DNA of 49,456 nucleotides, from contig CAKQQU010000004.1 in the NCBI GenBank assembly GCA_934271085.1, forward strand, positions 1 through 49,456, given 5' to 3'. The position numbers and the translations under genes are program-made. The notes beneath the pieces were generated by a model, which did not search any database, was not told the origin of the DNA, and saw nothing but the letters and a program-made list of their open reading frames with translations. This stretch comes from an uncultured Bacillota bacterium (GTDB lineage: Bacteria; Bacillota; Dehalobacteriia; UBA4068). This document shows positions 40,658 to 49,430 of the stretch, one piece after another (the first letter of the stretch is position 1; every line of letters starts with the position of its first letter).

Positions 40658-41875
40658 TTAGAAATCCACCTCTGCATCATAGTAGCAGCATTTCAGCAGA
40701 TTTTCCATTTCTTCCTGGCTGGGCTGGCGGGGATTGGAGCCGGTGCAGGCATCGCCGATAGCGTTCTTGGCGATCTCAGGCAGTCTTTCCAGGAAAACAT
40801 CCTCCGGCACAAAGCCCTGGGCGCAGGGATAGCTGTCCTTGCCATAATGCTTGATGCAATGAGGAATGTTCAGCTCATCATTCATCTTGCGCAGATAATC
40901 GATGAGCAGGCGGACCTTTTCATCATCATTATTGCCGCCCAGACCCATATAATCAGCAATGATACCATAGCGTTTTTTAGCGGTAGCGTCTTTGGCATTA
41001 AAGGCGATGACCTTGGGCAGATACATGGCATTGGCAGCGCCGTGGATGATATGAGCGCCGTAATCGGCAAAGGCTGCGCCGGTTTTGTGAGCCATGGAGT
41101 GGACTATGCCCAGCAGCGCATTGGAGAAGGCCATACCGGCCAGGCATTGAGCATTATGCATGGAGCCGCGCTTGCCCATATCGCCTTTATAGGAATCTAC
41201 CAGATCGTTCTGGATCATCTTGATGGCGTAAAGAGCCAGAGGATCGGTGTAATCGCAGTTTGCAGTGGAAACAAAGGCTTCGATAGCATGGGTCATGGCA
41301 TCCATACCGGTATGAGCCACCAGTTTCTGGGGCATGGTTTCTGCCAGATCCGGATCGACTATAGCCACATCCGGGGTGATCTCAAAATCGGCGATAGGAT
41401 ATTTGATGCCCTTGGCATAATCGGTAATGATGGAGAAAGCGGTGACTTCGGTTGCGGTGCCGGAAGTGGAGGGGATAGCGCAGAAATGAGCTTTTTTGCG
41501 CAGTTTGGGCAGGCCGAATACCTTGCACATATCTTCAAAGGTAGTTTCCGGGTATTCGTATTTGATCCACATTGCTTTAGCCGCGTCGATGGGAGAGCCG
41601 CCGCCCATGGCAATGATCCAGTCGGGCTGGAATTTGCTCATGGCCTCTGCGCCCTTCATAACAGTCTCAACGGAGGGATCGGGCTCGATTCCTTCAAAGA
41701 CTTCAACTTCCATACCGGCTTCTTTAAGATATTCCTTGGCTTTATCCAAAAAGCCGAAACGCTGCATGGAGCCGCCGCCTATGCAGATCATTGCGCGTTT
41801 GCCTTCAAGGGTCTTGAGGGCTTCCAGAGCACCTTTACCATGATACAGATCGCGGGGAAGAGTAAATCTAGCCAT
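40658..41875 (-). CDS. Iron-containing alcohol dehydrogenase
   Basis: Group III NAD(P)-dependent dehydrogenase, 405 residues. Nucleotide-binding GGGS loops (CIGGGSM, AMGGGSPIDAAKAM), and the iron ligands: Asp/His in HTGMDAMTHAIEAF, His in IVHSMAHKTGA and His in YGAHIIHGAANAM. Likely reduces an aldehyde or ketone (ethanol, butanol or a diol) during fermentation. AGGAGG precedes the ATG. It has its own promoter with LysR-type sites and lies downstream of a LysR gene. Confidence 0.94.
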   Translation of the reverse strand: MARFTLPRDLYHGKGALEALKTLEGKRAMICIGGGSMQRFGFLDKAKEYLKEAGMEVEVFEGIEPDPSVETVMKGAEAMSKFQPDWIIAMGGGSPIDAAKAMWIKYEYPETTFEDMCKVFGLPKLRKKAHFCAIPSTSGTATEVTAFSIITDYAKGIKYPIADFEITPDVAIVDPDLAETMPQKLVAHTGMDAMTHAIEAFVSTANCDYTDPLALYAIKMIQNDLVDSYKGDMGKRGSMHNAQCLAGMAFSNALLGIVHSMAHKTGAAFADYGAHIIHGAANAMYLPKVIAFNAKDATAKKRYGIIADYMGLGGNNDDEKVRLLIDYLRKMNDELNIPHCIKHYGKDSYPCAQGFVPEDVFLERLPEIAKNAIGDACTGSNPRQPSQEEMENLLKCCYYDAEVDF

Positions 41876-41916
41876 TGCTGATACCTCCTGATGTTTTTTA
41901 TTTAACTTACAATAGT

Positions 41917-41945
41917 ATGGTACTATGAGTTGCTTCGTTTGGCAA
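41917..41945 (-). promoter_or_regulatory. Promoter of the alcohol dehydrogenase gene
   Basis: Minus strand TTGCCA (41940-41945), 17-bp spacer, TACCAT (41917-41922). Suboptimal, as expected for an activator-dependent promoter. Confidence 0.55.
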
Positions 41946-41958
41946 TTGCTTCTTTTTC

Positions 41959-41994
41959 ATATCGGTATTGCAATATCGATATAACATATATCGA
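41959..41994. promoter_or_regulatory. Probable LysR binding region upstream of alcohol dehydrogenase
   Basis: The dyad TCGATATAACATATATCGA (41976-41994) has 7-nt arms around 5 nt. ATATCG recurs at 41959, 41973 and 41988 (14-15 bp apart). This lies about 50-85 bp upstream of the predicted start, the usual LysR activator position. A 14-nt core (41980-41993) recurs upstream of the lysR gene at 43086-43099. Confidence 0.6.
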
Positions 41995-42030
41995 CCGCTT
42001 GCCGCTGCCCTGAACAGGCCAGATCTCAGC

Positions 42031-42074
42031 AAAAAACCGCTGCCTTTATATTATGGTCAAAGCAGCGGTTTTTT
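42031..42074. terminator. Terminator of the lysR gene
   Basis: AAAAAACCGCTGC and GCAGCGGTTTTTT form a perfect stem of up to 13 bp with an 18-nt loop; works on either strand. Confidence 0.9.
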
Positions 42075-42081
42075 ATGGCAA

Positions 42082-43017
42082 TTATATATCCTGTGCCAGT
42101 ATTTCTTTTTTGGTTTTTTCCAGCTGATCCACAAAAAGCTCGTCCAGGGGAGAAAGGGTGTAGTCTTTGCGCCGGATAAACATATCCATATAGACGCGGC
42201 TGTTTTCGGGACAGGTCAGTTGTACCAGTCCATAGCGCTGGAGCAGCGGCTGGGGTATGGGAGATACCCACATATAAGTGCGGGGATCGCGGGAGAGAAG
42301 CTCGAACTGGCTGCCGCGCTCGAAAACAAAAATGCGGCGGCGGACATTATCCGGCAGCTCATCCTTTTTTACCTGGGCAAAAGGCAGATAAGGCACATAG
42401 GGATCGGCGTGGGCTATTTCCGTAAGCTCCCGCAAATCCTCAAAACCAGCCTGATCCCGGGAAGCCAGAGGGCTTTCGGCGCTCATTACCAGCACATAGT
42501 TAAAACGGGCGATCTTTTTATAGGTAAGTCCCTTTTCCGACAGCATGGTTTTATAATACTCGTCGTAATTTTCCGCATAACGGATAACGCCCAGTTTATA
42601 GTCCTCATGAAGAATATTGTCAATAGCCTGCATGGAATTGGTTTCCCTATAGCAAAGCTCGAAATTATCCTTATCATCCAGGCATTGGGAAAAGCGGACG
42701 AAAGCCTCGGCAACATAGCTGGCCCTGGGTACGGAAATGGAAAAACGCCTTTTGCCAGCGGTACCTTTGCTGAAAAGGCCTTCCATTTTATCCACCTGCT
42801 CCAGGATATTCCGGGCATAGCGGACGAATATCTCTCCCTCGGGAGTAAGAGCCATGCCTTTGGCGCTGCGGTCAAAAATAGCCACCCCCAGATTTGATTC
42901 CAGTTCCTTAATAGCCCGGCTGAGATTGGACTGGCCCACATAAAGCTTTTCCGCGGCTTTGTTAACCGAGCCGATATCCGCTACTTCCACCACATATTTC
43001 ATATGCAAAAGGTTCAT
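42082..43017 (-). CDS. LysR-family transcriptional regulator
   Basis: 311 residues. N-terminal winged HTH (MNLLHMKYVVEVADIGSVN.. KAAEKLYVGQSNLSRAIKELE) and a periplasmic-binding-like effector domain. The ATG at 43017 follows AAGGAGG. Likely activates the adjacent alcohol dehydrogenase gene, which carries LysR-type sites, and controls itself through a matching core at 43086. The effector is unknown. Confidence 0.92.
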   Translation of the reverse strand: MNLLHMKYVVEVADIGSVNKAAEKLYVGQSNLSRAIKELESNLGVAIFDRSAKGMALTPEGEIFVRYARNILEQVDKMEGLFSKGTAGKRRFSISVPRASYVAEAFVRFSQCLDDKDNFELCYRETNSMQAIDNILHEDYKLGVIRYAENYDEYYKTMLSEKGLTYKKIARFNYVLVMSAESPLASRDQAGFEDLRELTEIAHADPYVPYLPFAQVKKDELPDNVRRRIFVFERGSQFELLSRDPRTYMWVSPIPQPLLQRYGLVQLTCPENSRVYMDMFIRRKDYTLSPLDELFVDQLEKTKKEILAQDI

Positions 43018-43085
43018 CCGGCACCTCCTTATCCTGCGCGTTGTTTCCGACAAAAAATACCATATAGGCTGTGTTTGACTTTAAG

Positions 43086-43099
43086 TATAACATATATCG
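43086..43099. promoter_or_regulatory. LysR-site core upstream of lysR
   Basis: TATAACATATATCG is identical to the core at 41980-41993 upstream of the dehydrogenase gene. It lies 69 bp upstream of the lysR ATG, consistent with autoregulation. Confidence 0.5.
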
Positions 43100-43135
43100 C
43101 GCCAAAAAGCCAATCGGTAGCTGCGGATATTTATT

Positions 43136-44038
43136 TTAGCCTGCGGAGCCGGAAGGAGCCCCGGGGATTTTTTTACTGTTTTTATTGCCGGTAAGCTCGG
43201 CGGCAACCGCTCCGCCGATTATCAGTAATGCCCCGGCCCACTGGAGAAGACTCATTTTTTCTCCCAGCAGCAGCACGGAAAGGATAACAGCCAGCAGCGG
43301 TTCGGCATAGCCGCATACAGCCACGGTCTGCACCTGCAGGTCGCCTATAGCTGAGAAGTAAAAATAGCAACCCAGGGCTGTGTTCACAGCGCCCAGAAGT
43401 ATTATCCAGGGCCAATCGCCGGGCAGTATGGTCAGATCAAGTCCGTTTTTAGCCATAAATACGCCGCCTACCAGCAAAAAACTGATCACCAGCTGCATAG
43501 TGGCGTTTTCCATACCGCCAACGTCTTCCATCTTTTTATTACAAATGACCATAACAGCGTACATCACTGCGGAAAGCAGGCCGCAGATAACCCCAAGGCG
43601 GATATTGCCCTGAGTCAGCTCCAGCGGGCCGTTTACCAGCACAAGGCCCAGCAGTACCAGGGCGAAGCAGCACAGCTTGCCGGCGGTCAGTTTTTCCCTG
43701 AAAAATACAGGCGACAGCGCCATTACTATTACCGGGCCGCAGTAATAGAGCAAAGAAGACAGGCCTACTCCCAGATAGTTGTAGCCTGCATACAGCAAAA
43801 GCCAGCCGCCGCCCATGGTCAGGCCCGATATGAGCATAAGCAACAGATTGCGTGGTTTGCGGAAAAAGGTGAAGCGCCGGCCGCTGATGAGAAAAATAGC
43901 CGTCATCAGCAGGCTGCCTATTACGGTGCGGAGAAAAACTATCTGATAGCTGGAAAGGGATATCTGCGCCGCTACGATGCCATTGGCTCCAAAAAGAGCC
44001 GTGGCCAGCAGATATTTGCCAAAAGCTTTTTTGTTCAT
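43136..44038 (-). CDS. EamA/DMT-family transporter
   Basis: About 300 residues and ten membrane helices in two EamA repeats, ending near AGALLIIGGAVAAELTGNK. Probably exports an amino acid or small metabolite. The ATG at 44038 is the most likely start although GGAGG is 17 nt upstream; an earlier in-frame ATG lies inside the PFOR terminator and is unlikely. It has almost no space for its own promoter. Confidence 0.85.
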   Translation of the reverse strand: MNKKAFGKYLLATALFGANGIVAAQISLSSYQIVFLRTVIGSLLMTAIFLISGRRFTFFRKPRNLLLMLISGLTMGGGWLLLYAGYNYLGVGLSSLLYYCGPVIVMALSPVFFREKLTAGKLCCFALVLLGLVLVNGPLELTQGNIRLGVICGLLSAVMYAVMVICNKKMEDVGGMENATMQLVISFLLVGGVFMAKNGLDLTILPGDWPWIILLGAVNTALGCYFYFSAIGDLQVQTVAVCGYAEPLLAVILSVLLLGEKMSLLQWAGALLIIGGAVAAELTGNKNSKKIPGAPSGSAG

Positions 44039-44065
44039 ATTATAAATACCGGTTTCCTCCAGAAT

Positions 44066-44101
44066 AAAAAGCATCAGCTATAATTAGCTGATGCTTTTTA
44101 T
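44066..44101 (-). terminator. Terminator of the PFOR gene
   Basis: AGCATCAGCTA and TAGCTGATGCT form a perfect 11-bp stem with a 4-nt loop, with TTTTTATT on the minus strand. It lies only ~28 bp before the EamA start. Confidence 0.9.
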
Positions 44102-44166
44102 TAAAGCTGCAGTGTTTACCTGTTTACGCGGCTTGGCCGACGGGAAGGGCAAAGATGACACTTTGC

Positions 44167-47100
44167 TTATTCGGCCAGCTTTCGGTAGGTTTCCCAGCGA
44201 TCCTGGGCGTCTGAGGCACATTTGGCGAAAAGTTCCTGAGCCATTTCCGGATTCTGGCGGGTCAGGGCATTATAACGCACCTCGCCCATGATGAAATCGC
44301 GGAATTTGCCCAGATCGGGCTCTTTGCTATCCAGCATAAAGGGATTCTCCCCTGCATCTTTGCGGCGGGGATCGAAGCGGTAAAGATGCCAGTAGCCGCA
44401 TTCCACCGCTTTTTTCATCTCGGTCATAGCATTATTCATACCGGATTTCACTCCGTGATTGATACAGGTGGCGTAAGCGATTATCAGGGATGGACCGGGA
44501 TAAGCTTCCGCCTCCCGGATAGCCTTCAGGGTCTGGTTCATATCCGCTCCCATGGCTATCTGAGCCACATATACATAGCCGTAGCTCATGGCCATGCGGC
44601 CCAGGTCTTTCTTTTTGGTGCGCTTGCCGGAGGCGGCAAATTTAGCTATAGCTGCGGCGGGAGTAGCTTTGGAGCTTTGGCCGCCGGTATTGGAATATAC
44701 TTCGGTATCAAAGACCAGAATATTGATATCTTCGCCGGAGGCCAGTACATGATCCAGACCGCCGTAACCGATATCATAGGCCCAGCCGTCGCCGCCAAAG
44801 GCCCAGAAGCTCTTTTTGACCAGCTGATCCCGGTATTTCAGGATATCCTGGCAAAGCTCGCCTTTGCCTGCTTCCAGCAGGGGAAGCAATTTGGCTGTGG
44901 CTGTAACGGAGGCTTCACCGTTATCGTAGGCAGCCAGCCATTCCTGGAGAGCTTCCCGCAGGGGCTGATCCAGCGCGGCTGCTTCTTCGCTGCCCAAAGC
45001 CTTTTCCACAAGGGCTTTTAGCTGGTTGCGCTGCTCCTTGGCGCCCAAAAGCATACCGAAACTGAACTCAGCGCAATCCTCAAACAGGCTGTTGCTCCAG
45101 GCCGGACCCTGGCCTTTGCAGTTGGTACAATAGGGCATGGCGGGAGCAGGAGCGCCCCAGATGGAAGAACAGCCGGTGGCATTGCCTACTATCATCCTGT
45201 CGCCGTAAAGCTGAGTGACCAGCTTGGCATAGGGAGTCTCGCCGCAGCCGGCGCAGGCGCCGGAAAATTCCAGCAGCGGCCGGCGGAACTGGCTGTTTTT
45301 CACATTATTGGCGGGAATATCCAGATCGGGCCGGGCCACAGTGAAATCCCAGTTGGCCGCTTCCTTTTCCTGAGAGGCAAAGGTCTCCATCTGCAGGGCC
45401 TTTTCTTTGGCAGGGCAGATGGTGACGCAGGAGCCGCAGCCCTGGCAGTCGTAGGGACTGACCTGGATGCGGAAGCGTTTATCAGCGAAATCACGCCCAT
45501 TGGCGGCAATAGTTTCCATGCCGGAAGGAATATCAGCTTCTTTGGCAAGCAACGGGCGGATGGAAGCATGGGGGCATACATAGGAACATTGATTGCACTG
45601 GATGCAGTTTTCCGGTATCCAGCGGGGTACAAAGGAGGCTACGCCACGTTTTTCGTAACGGGTGCCGCCGCTGGGGAAAGAGCCGTCCTCCCGGCCTGTA
45701 AAAGCGGAAACAGGCAGCTCGTTGCCACGATTGGCGGCCATGGGGCGGAGTATATCCCTGACAAAGGCAGGTTCATTGCTTTGTTCATCGGCGCTGTCGG
45801 TGGCATTGGCCCATTCGGCCGGAACATAGACCTGACAATAGCTGGTCATGCCGGCCTTTACGGCTTCCTCGTTCATGCCGACTACCTTTTTGCCCTTTTT
45901 GCCATAAGCCTTTTCGATGCTGGCAAAGAGAGCTGCCTCAGCCTGGTCTGGGGGGATAACGCCGGTGAGCTTGAAGAAAGCTGCCTGCATCACCATATTG
46001 GTACGGTTGCCCAGACCCAGATTATTGGCTATATCCACAGCATTGATAATATAGAAACGGGCCTTTTTGGCAGCCAGCTTGCGCTTCATGGAGGCAGGCA
46101 GAGCCTTGGCCAGCTCGTTTTGATACATAGTGGTGTTCAGCAGGAAGACGCCGCCTTCCTTAAGCCCATCCAGCAGATCGTATTTATAGATATAACTATG
46201 ATTGGAGCAGGAAATGAAATCCGCCTGATTAATAAGATAAGGCGCTTTGATGGGTTCTTTGCCGAAACGCAGATGGGAAACGGTCAGGCCGCCGGATTTT
46301 TTGGAATCATAGTCAAAATAAGCCTGGGCGTACATGCCCTCCTGGCTGCCGATAATATCTACAGCCTGCTTGTTGGCGCCTACTGTGCCGTCAGATCCCA
46401 GTCCCCAGAATTTGCACTGGATAGTGCCTTTGGGCAGCATATCCTTTATCTCGCCCCGGGGCAGGCTGAGATTGGTAACATCGTCGTTGATGGAAATGGT
46501 GAAGTTGTGGCGGGGCTGCTCTGCCGCCAGATTATCGAACACGGCAAATATATCCGCAGGTACTGTATCCTTGGAGCCCAGACCATAGCGGCCGCCGATG
46601 ATAAGGGGTGCGTTTGCCTTGCCGTAGAAAGAGCTGACCACATCCATAAACAGAGGCTCGCCGGGTGCGCCGGGAGTTTTTACTCTATCCAGCACGGCTA
46701 TACGCCGGACGGTCTTGGGCAGGCAATTCAGGAAATATTCAGTGGCAAAGGGACGGTAGAGGCGGACTTTTACCAGGCCAACTTTTCCTCCCCGGGCATT
46801 GATATCATCCACAACAGCCTCGATGGTATCGCAGACAGAGCCCATGGCAATTACCACGTTTTCCGCATCGGGCGCGCCGTAATAATCGAAAAGATGATAG
46901 CTGCGGCCGGTGATCTTGCTTATTTCTTCCAGATAATGGGCTACTATGCCGGGAACAGCGGCAAAATAGGGATTGCATGCTTCTCGGGCCTGGAAGAAAA
47001 TATCCGGGTTCTGATTGGTACCGCGGATAACAGGATGCTCGGGATTGAGGGCGCGGCGGCGGAAATCCGCCACAGCATCCCTATCCAGCAGCCTATCCAG

Positions 47101-47673
47101 ATCGGCAAATTCCATAAGCTCTACCTTCTGCTGCTCATGGCTGGTGCGGAAGCCGTCGAAAAAGTGCAGAAAAGGCACACGGGATTTGATAGCTGCCAGA
47201 TGAGCCACGCCGCCGATATCCATGACCTCCTGTACGCTGCCGGAGGCCAGCAGGGCAAAGCCTGTTTGGGCGCAGGCCATTACATCGGAATGATCGCCGA
47301 AAATATTTAAGGCATGGGTAGCTAAAGAGCGTGCCGAAACATGCATTACAGCAGGGAGAAGCTCGCCGGCTATTTTGTACATGTTTGGTATCATCAGCAG
47401 CAGACCCTGGGAAGCGGTAAAGGTGGTGGTCAGGGAACCTGCGGAAAGAGAACCGTGGAGCGCCCCTGCAGCACCTGCCTCCGATTGCATTTCCACTACT
47501 TTCGGCGGATGGCCGAAAAGATTGTTGGCATGCTCCGCCGAAGACCATTCATCCACATACTCTGCCATAGGAGAGCTGGGAGTAATGGGGTAAATGGCGG
47601 CAACTTCGGTAAAAGCATAGGCTACATGGGCAGCGGCTTTGTTGCCGTCCATAGTCATCATCCGTTTTGCCAT
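44167..47673 (-). CDS. nifJ: Pyruvate:ferredoxin (flavodoxin) oxidoreductase
   Basis: Single-chain enzyme of 1168 residues that oxidises pyruvate to acetyl-CoA and CO2 and reduces ferredoxin, the central step of anaerobic fermentation. Domains: N-terminal pyruvate-binding domain (YPITPSSPMAEYVDEW), a two-[4Fe-4S] ferredoxin domain at about 690-760 (CIQCNQCSYVCP, CQGCGSCVTICP), a fourth cluster site (GACAGCGETPY, about 805), and the TPP domain with GGDGWAYDIGYGG and NILVFDTEVYSNTGGQSSK. AAAGGAGG precedes the ATG. Its promoter is at 47760-47788. Confidence 0.97.
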   Translation of the reverse strand: MAKRMMTMDGNKAAAHVAYAFTEVAAIYPITPSSPMAEYVDEWSSAEHANNLFGHPPKVVEMQSEAGAAGALHGSLSAGSLTTTFTASQGLLLMIPNMYKIAGELLPAVMHVSARSLATHALNIFGDHSDVMACAQTGFALLASGSVQEVMDIGGVAHLAAIKSRVPFLHFFDGFRTSHEQQKVELMEFADLDRLLDRDAVADFRRRALNPEHPVIRGTNQNPDIFFQAREACNPYFAAVPGIVAHYLEEISKITGRSYHLFDYYGAPDAENVVIAMGSVCDTIEAVVDDINARGGKVGLVKVRLYRPFATEYFLNCLPKTVRRIAVLDRVKTPGAPGEPLFMDVVSSFYGKANAPLIIGGRYGLGSKDTVPADIFAVFDNLAAEQPRHNFTISINDDVTNLSLPRGEIKDMLPKGTIQCKFWGLGSDGTVGANKQAVDIIGSQEGMYAQAYFDYDSKKSGGLTVSHLRFGKEPIKAPYLINQADFISCSNHSYIYKYDLLDGLKEGGVFLLNTTMYQNELAKALPASMKRKLAAKKARFYIINAVDIANNLGLGNRTNMVMQAAFFKLTGVIPPDQAEAALFASIEKAYGKKGKKVVGMNEEAVKAGMTSYCQVYVPAEWANATDSADEQSNEPAFVRDILRPMAANRGNELPVSAFTGREDGSFPSGGTRYEKRGVASFVPRWIPENCIQCNQCSYVCPHASIRPLLAKEADIPSGMETIAANGRDFADKRFRIQVSPYDCQGCGSCVTICPAKEKALQMETFASQEKEAANWDFTVARPDLDIPANNVKNSQFRRPLLEFSGACAGCGETPYAKLVTQLYGDRMIVGNATGCSSIWGAPAPAMPYCTNCKGQGPAWSNSLFEDCAEFSFGMLLGAKEQRNQLKALVEKALGSEEAAALDQPLREALQEWLAAYDNGEASVTATAKLLPLLEAGKGELCQDILKYRDQLVKKSFWAFGGDGWAYDIGYGGLDHVLASGEDINILVFDTEVYSNTGGQSSKATPAAAIAKFAASGKRTKKKDLGRMAMSYGYVYVAQIAMGADMNQTLKAIREAEAYPGPSLIIAYATCINHGVKSGMNNAMTEMKKAVECGYWHLYRFDPRRKDAGENPFMLDSKEPDLGKFRDFIMGEVRYNALTRQNPEMAQELFAKCASDAQDRWETYRKLAE

Positions 47674-47759
47674 TCTCTGTTTCCTCCTTTTTTGTTTTTG
47701 CAGTTATTTTCCCCATATTATTATGCTTTTGGGCAATATATTTATATGGATAATATTTA

Positions 47760-47788
47760 ATTATAATGCATGGCTGGACTTTTGTCTA
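47760..47788 (-). promoter_or_regulatory. Promoter of the PFOR gene
   Basis: Minus strand TAGACA (47783-47788), 17-bp spacer, TATAAT (47760-47765), about 85 nt before the start codon. A strong promoter fits a highly expressed enzyme. Confidence 0.75.
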
Positions 47789-47874
47789 TCCCCAAATTAC
47801 TTTTACAGCAAATTTTTACAATATTGCTTATCTAAAGCGCTGCAGGAAACAGATTGGTCGATCTCACCGGGCAG

Positions 47875-47904
47875 ACAAAAAGAGCAGCTTTGGGGCTGCT
47901 CTTT
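47875..47904 (-). terminator. Terminator of the lipoprotein gene
   Basis: AAAGAGCAGC and GCTGCTCTTT form a perfect 10-bp stem with a 6-nt loop, followed by T residues on the minus strand. Confidence 0.85.
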
Positions 47905-47942
47905 CAGAAAGAAAATAAGTAAAGATAAGTAAGTTATTATTT

Positions 47943-48506
47943 TTAAAGAACAAGTTTTTCCAGCAGGGAAGCTATTTTATCTGCAGAAGCGGCATAATCT
48001 TTGATATTTCCGCCCTCTTCATAAATATAGTCAGCTGCTGCTGCCGTATCCATGCTGCCTCCGGTATGGATGCCGCTGCGCCATGATACCTGATCCAGAT
48101 TATCTATCAGGGCCAGAATAACACAGGCGTATTTATTCATCTGTTCTTCGTCAGGCAGGCCGCTGCCAAAGTCTATCGTCAGCCCATAGGGTTCGCTATC
48201 AGTGGCCAGCTCGAATGTATAAAGCCCGAAACTGTCCCGGAAAAGCAGGTTGAGCAAATTGCCGGTATCGGGACCTGAGCCAAGGTACTCTACTTTGGCA
48301 TCATAAAGCTGTGAGGCAAGCTCATTCCGATCGGGCTGGAGATCCTGGCTGTTATCATTTATGTAAGCAGACTGGTTTTCAGTGTTATCCAAAGCTGCCG
48401 CGTCGTCATCGCCGGAAGGAGCCGGGGTATCCTGGCCGCAAGCGCCCAGGGCCATGCTGCAGAAAATTATGGCGGCAAATAAAAAATAAGGAAAAGCCTT
48501 TTTCAT
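47943..48506 (-). CDS. Secreted lipoprotein, possibly DUF4825-like
   Basis: 187 residues with a lipoprotein signal peptide (MKKAFPYFLFAAIIFCSMA, lipobox LGAC, lipidated Cys23), an Asp/Asn-rich linker, then a domain with VEYLGSGPDTGNLLNLL and ATDSEPYGLTIDFG. These resemble the DUF4825 domain of Firmicutes, which is uncharacterised; this match is from memory. Function unknown, located at the outer face of the membrane. AAGGGGG precedes the ATG. It follows the ModE-like gene by 65 bp on the same strand. Confidence 0.75.
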   Translation of the reverse strand: MKKAFPYFLFAAIIFCSMALGACGQDTPAPSGDDDAAALDNTENQSAYINDNSQDLQPDRNELASQLYDAKVEYLGSGPDTGNLLNLLFRDSFGLYTFELATDSEPYGLTIDFGSGLPDEEQMNKYACVILALIDNLDQVSWRSGIHTGGSMDTAAAADYIYEEGGNIKDYAASADKIASLLEKLVL

Positions 48507-48571
48507 GATATCCCCCTTTTTCGCCCCCTTTTCAGAGTTTATCAGGACCTGTGCGGCTGCATCGGGGGCGA

Positions 48572-48913
48572 TTATTGAAAGTATTTGGCAAAAACAGCTT
48601 GAGCGGCATCATCGGCCGCCCGGACCATCTCCTGATAGTGCTGGAGAAATTCCCGGCCTTCAGTAGTAAGAGTAGAGCCGTGGGCACCGTCCCGGTCTAT
48701 CAGGCGCATATGCAGTTTTTCTTCCACCGTACGGATCAGGTTCCAGGCTTTGGAATAAGCCATTCCCAAGGCCTTGGCGGCATGGTTAAGGGAGCCATAG
48801 CGGTCTACTCCCAGGAGAAGTACCTCTACCCCACGGCCAAAACCATGATTATCCGGATCTCCTTCAGGGCGGATGGTTATGCGGGTCTTGATAGCAAGCT
48901 TAACATCACTCAT
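48572..48913 (-). CDS. ModE-like winged-helix DNA-binding protein
   Basis: 113 residues: the LysR-type wHTH of ModE N-termini (VDRYGSLNHAAKALGMAYSKAWNLIRTVEEKLHM, then TTEGREFLQHY). It lacks the C-terminal molybdate-binding TOBE domains, as do many short homologues. ATG at 48913 follows GAGG. It may regulate molybdate or tungstate genes elsewhere, or act with another sensor. Confidence 0.87.
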   Translation of the reverse strand: MSDVKLAIKTRITIRPEGDPDNHGFGRGVEVLLLGVDRYGSLNHAAKALGMAYSKAWNLIRTVEEKLHMRLIDRDGAHGSTLTTEGREFLQHYQEMVRAADDAAQAVFAKYFQ

Positions 48914-49120
48914 TTTTTTATCCTCGCAAAAGTATTTTAAGAAATCGGGGTAAAACCAATCGGTATCCGATATGGGGCAAATTTTCAATATTATTAATAT
49001 TTGCTTTTGCGGGGGAAAATCCTTCGCCGTATTTTTCGGAAGCAATAAATCCGGTAAAGCCGTCGGAGAAAAACGCATAATTTTATCCTTAAACAGAATA
49101 TCCCCAATAATTGTTGATAA

Positions 49121-49151
49121 TGTGGAGAAAATGTGAATTATAAGTGGATAA
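49121..49151. promoter_or_regulatory. Two DnaA-box-like sites
   Basis: TGTGGAGAA (49121-49129) and AGTGGATAA (49143-49151), each one mismatch from the reversed DnaA box, in AT-rich DNA upstream of the promoters at the right edge. Weaker than the other clusters. Confidence 0.35.
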
Positions 49152-49196
49152 CAAACGATAAAACCAATTAACCATTTAAATAAGGAAGAGATATAT

Positions 49197-49284
49197 TATA
49201 ATCACAAAGGTAAACTGCCGGCAGAAAGAAGATTTAGGTAAAAGGCCAGTTAAAACTATCCATGATAATGCGGCAGGTTTTTTT
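49197..49284 (+). ncRNA. Possible short transcript with terminator
   Basis: A TATAAT (49197-49202) is followed by about 75 nt in which CTGCCG (49215-49220) pairs with CGGCAG (49271-49276) just before seven T residues (49278-49284). No good -35 element was found. It could be a small RNA or just a terminator-like hairpin before the strong promoters. Confidence 0.25.
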
Positions 49285-49296
49285 ATTCGTTTTTTC

Positions 49297-49325
49297 TTGA
49301 CAACACCCCAAAAGAATGGTAAGCT
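49297..49325 (+). promoter_or_regulatory. Upstream promoter P1 of a stable RNA operon
   Basis: TTGACA (49297-49302), 17-bp spacer, TAAGCT (49320-49325). An AT-rich run before the -35 may act as an UP element. Tandem with P2. Confidence 0.5.
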
Positions 49326-49401
49326 AATAAAGCTTTCCGAAAGGGAAACAAGTAGGGGCTGGGAAACGCAGTGAGCGGGAAAAAAAGTTCCGAAAAAGGT
49401 A

Positions 49402-49430
49402 TTGACAAAGGGAAGCGCAAATGATACAAT
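49402..49430 (+). promoter_or_regulatory. Strong promoter P2, probably of an rRNA operon beyond the edge
   Basis: TTGACA (49402-49407), exact 17-bp spacer, TACAAT (49425-49430). Tandem strong promoters about 100 bp apart are typical of rRNA operons. The transcript runs off the window; no rRNA sequence itself is visible. Confidence 0.75.

Noticed and set aside
41876..42030. A Rex redox operator before the alcohol dehydrogenase
   Set aside because: No TTGTGA-N6-TCACAA palindrome; the symmetric elements present fit a LysR site better.
45568..47310. A 580-codon open frame opposite the PFOR gene
   Set aside because: Antisense to highly conserved NifJ sequence; no ribosome site or domain.
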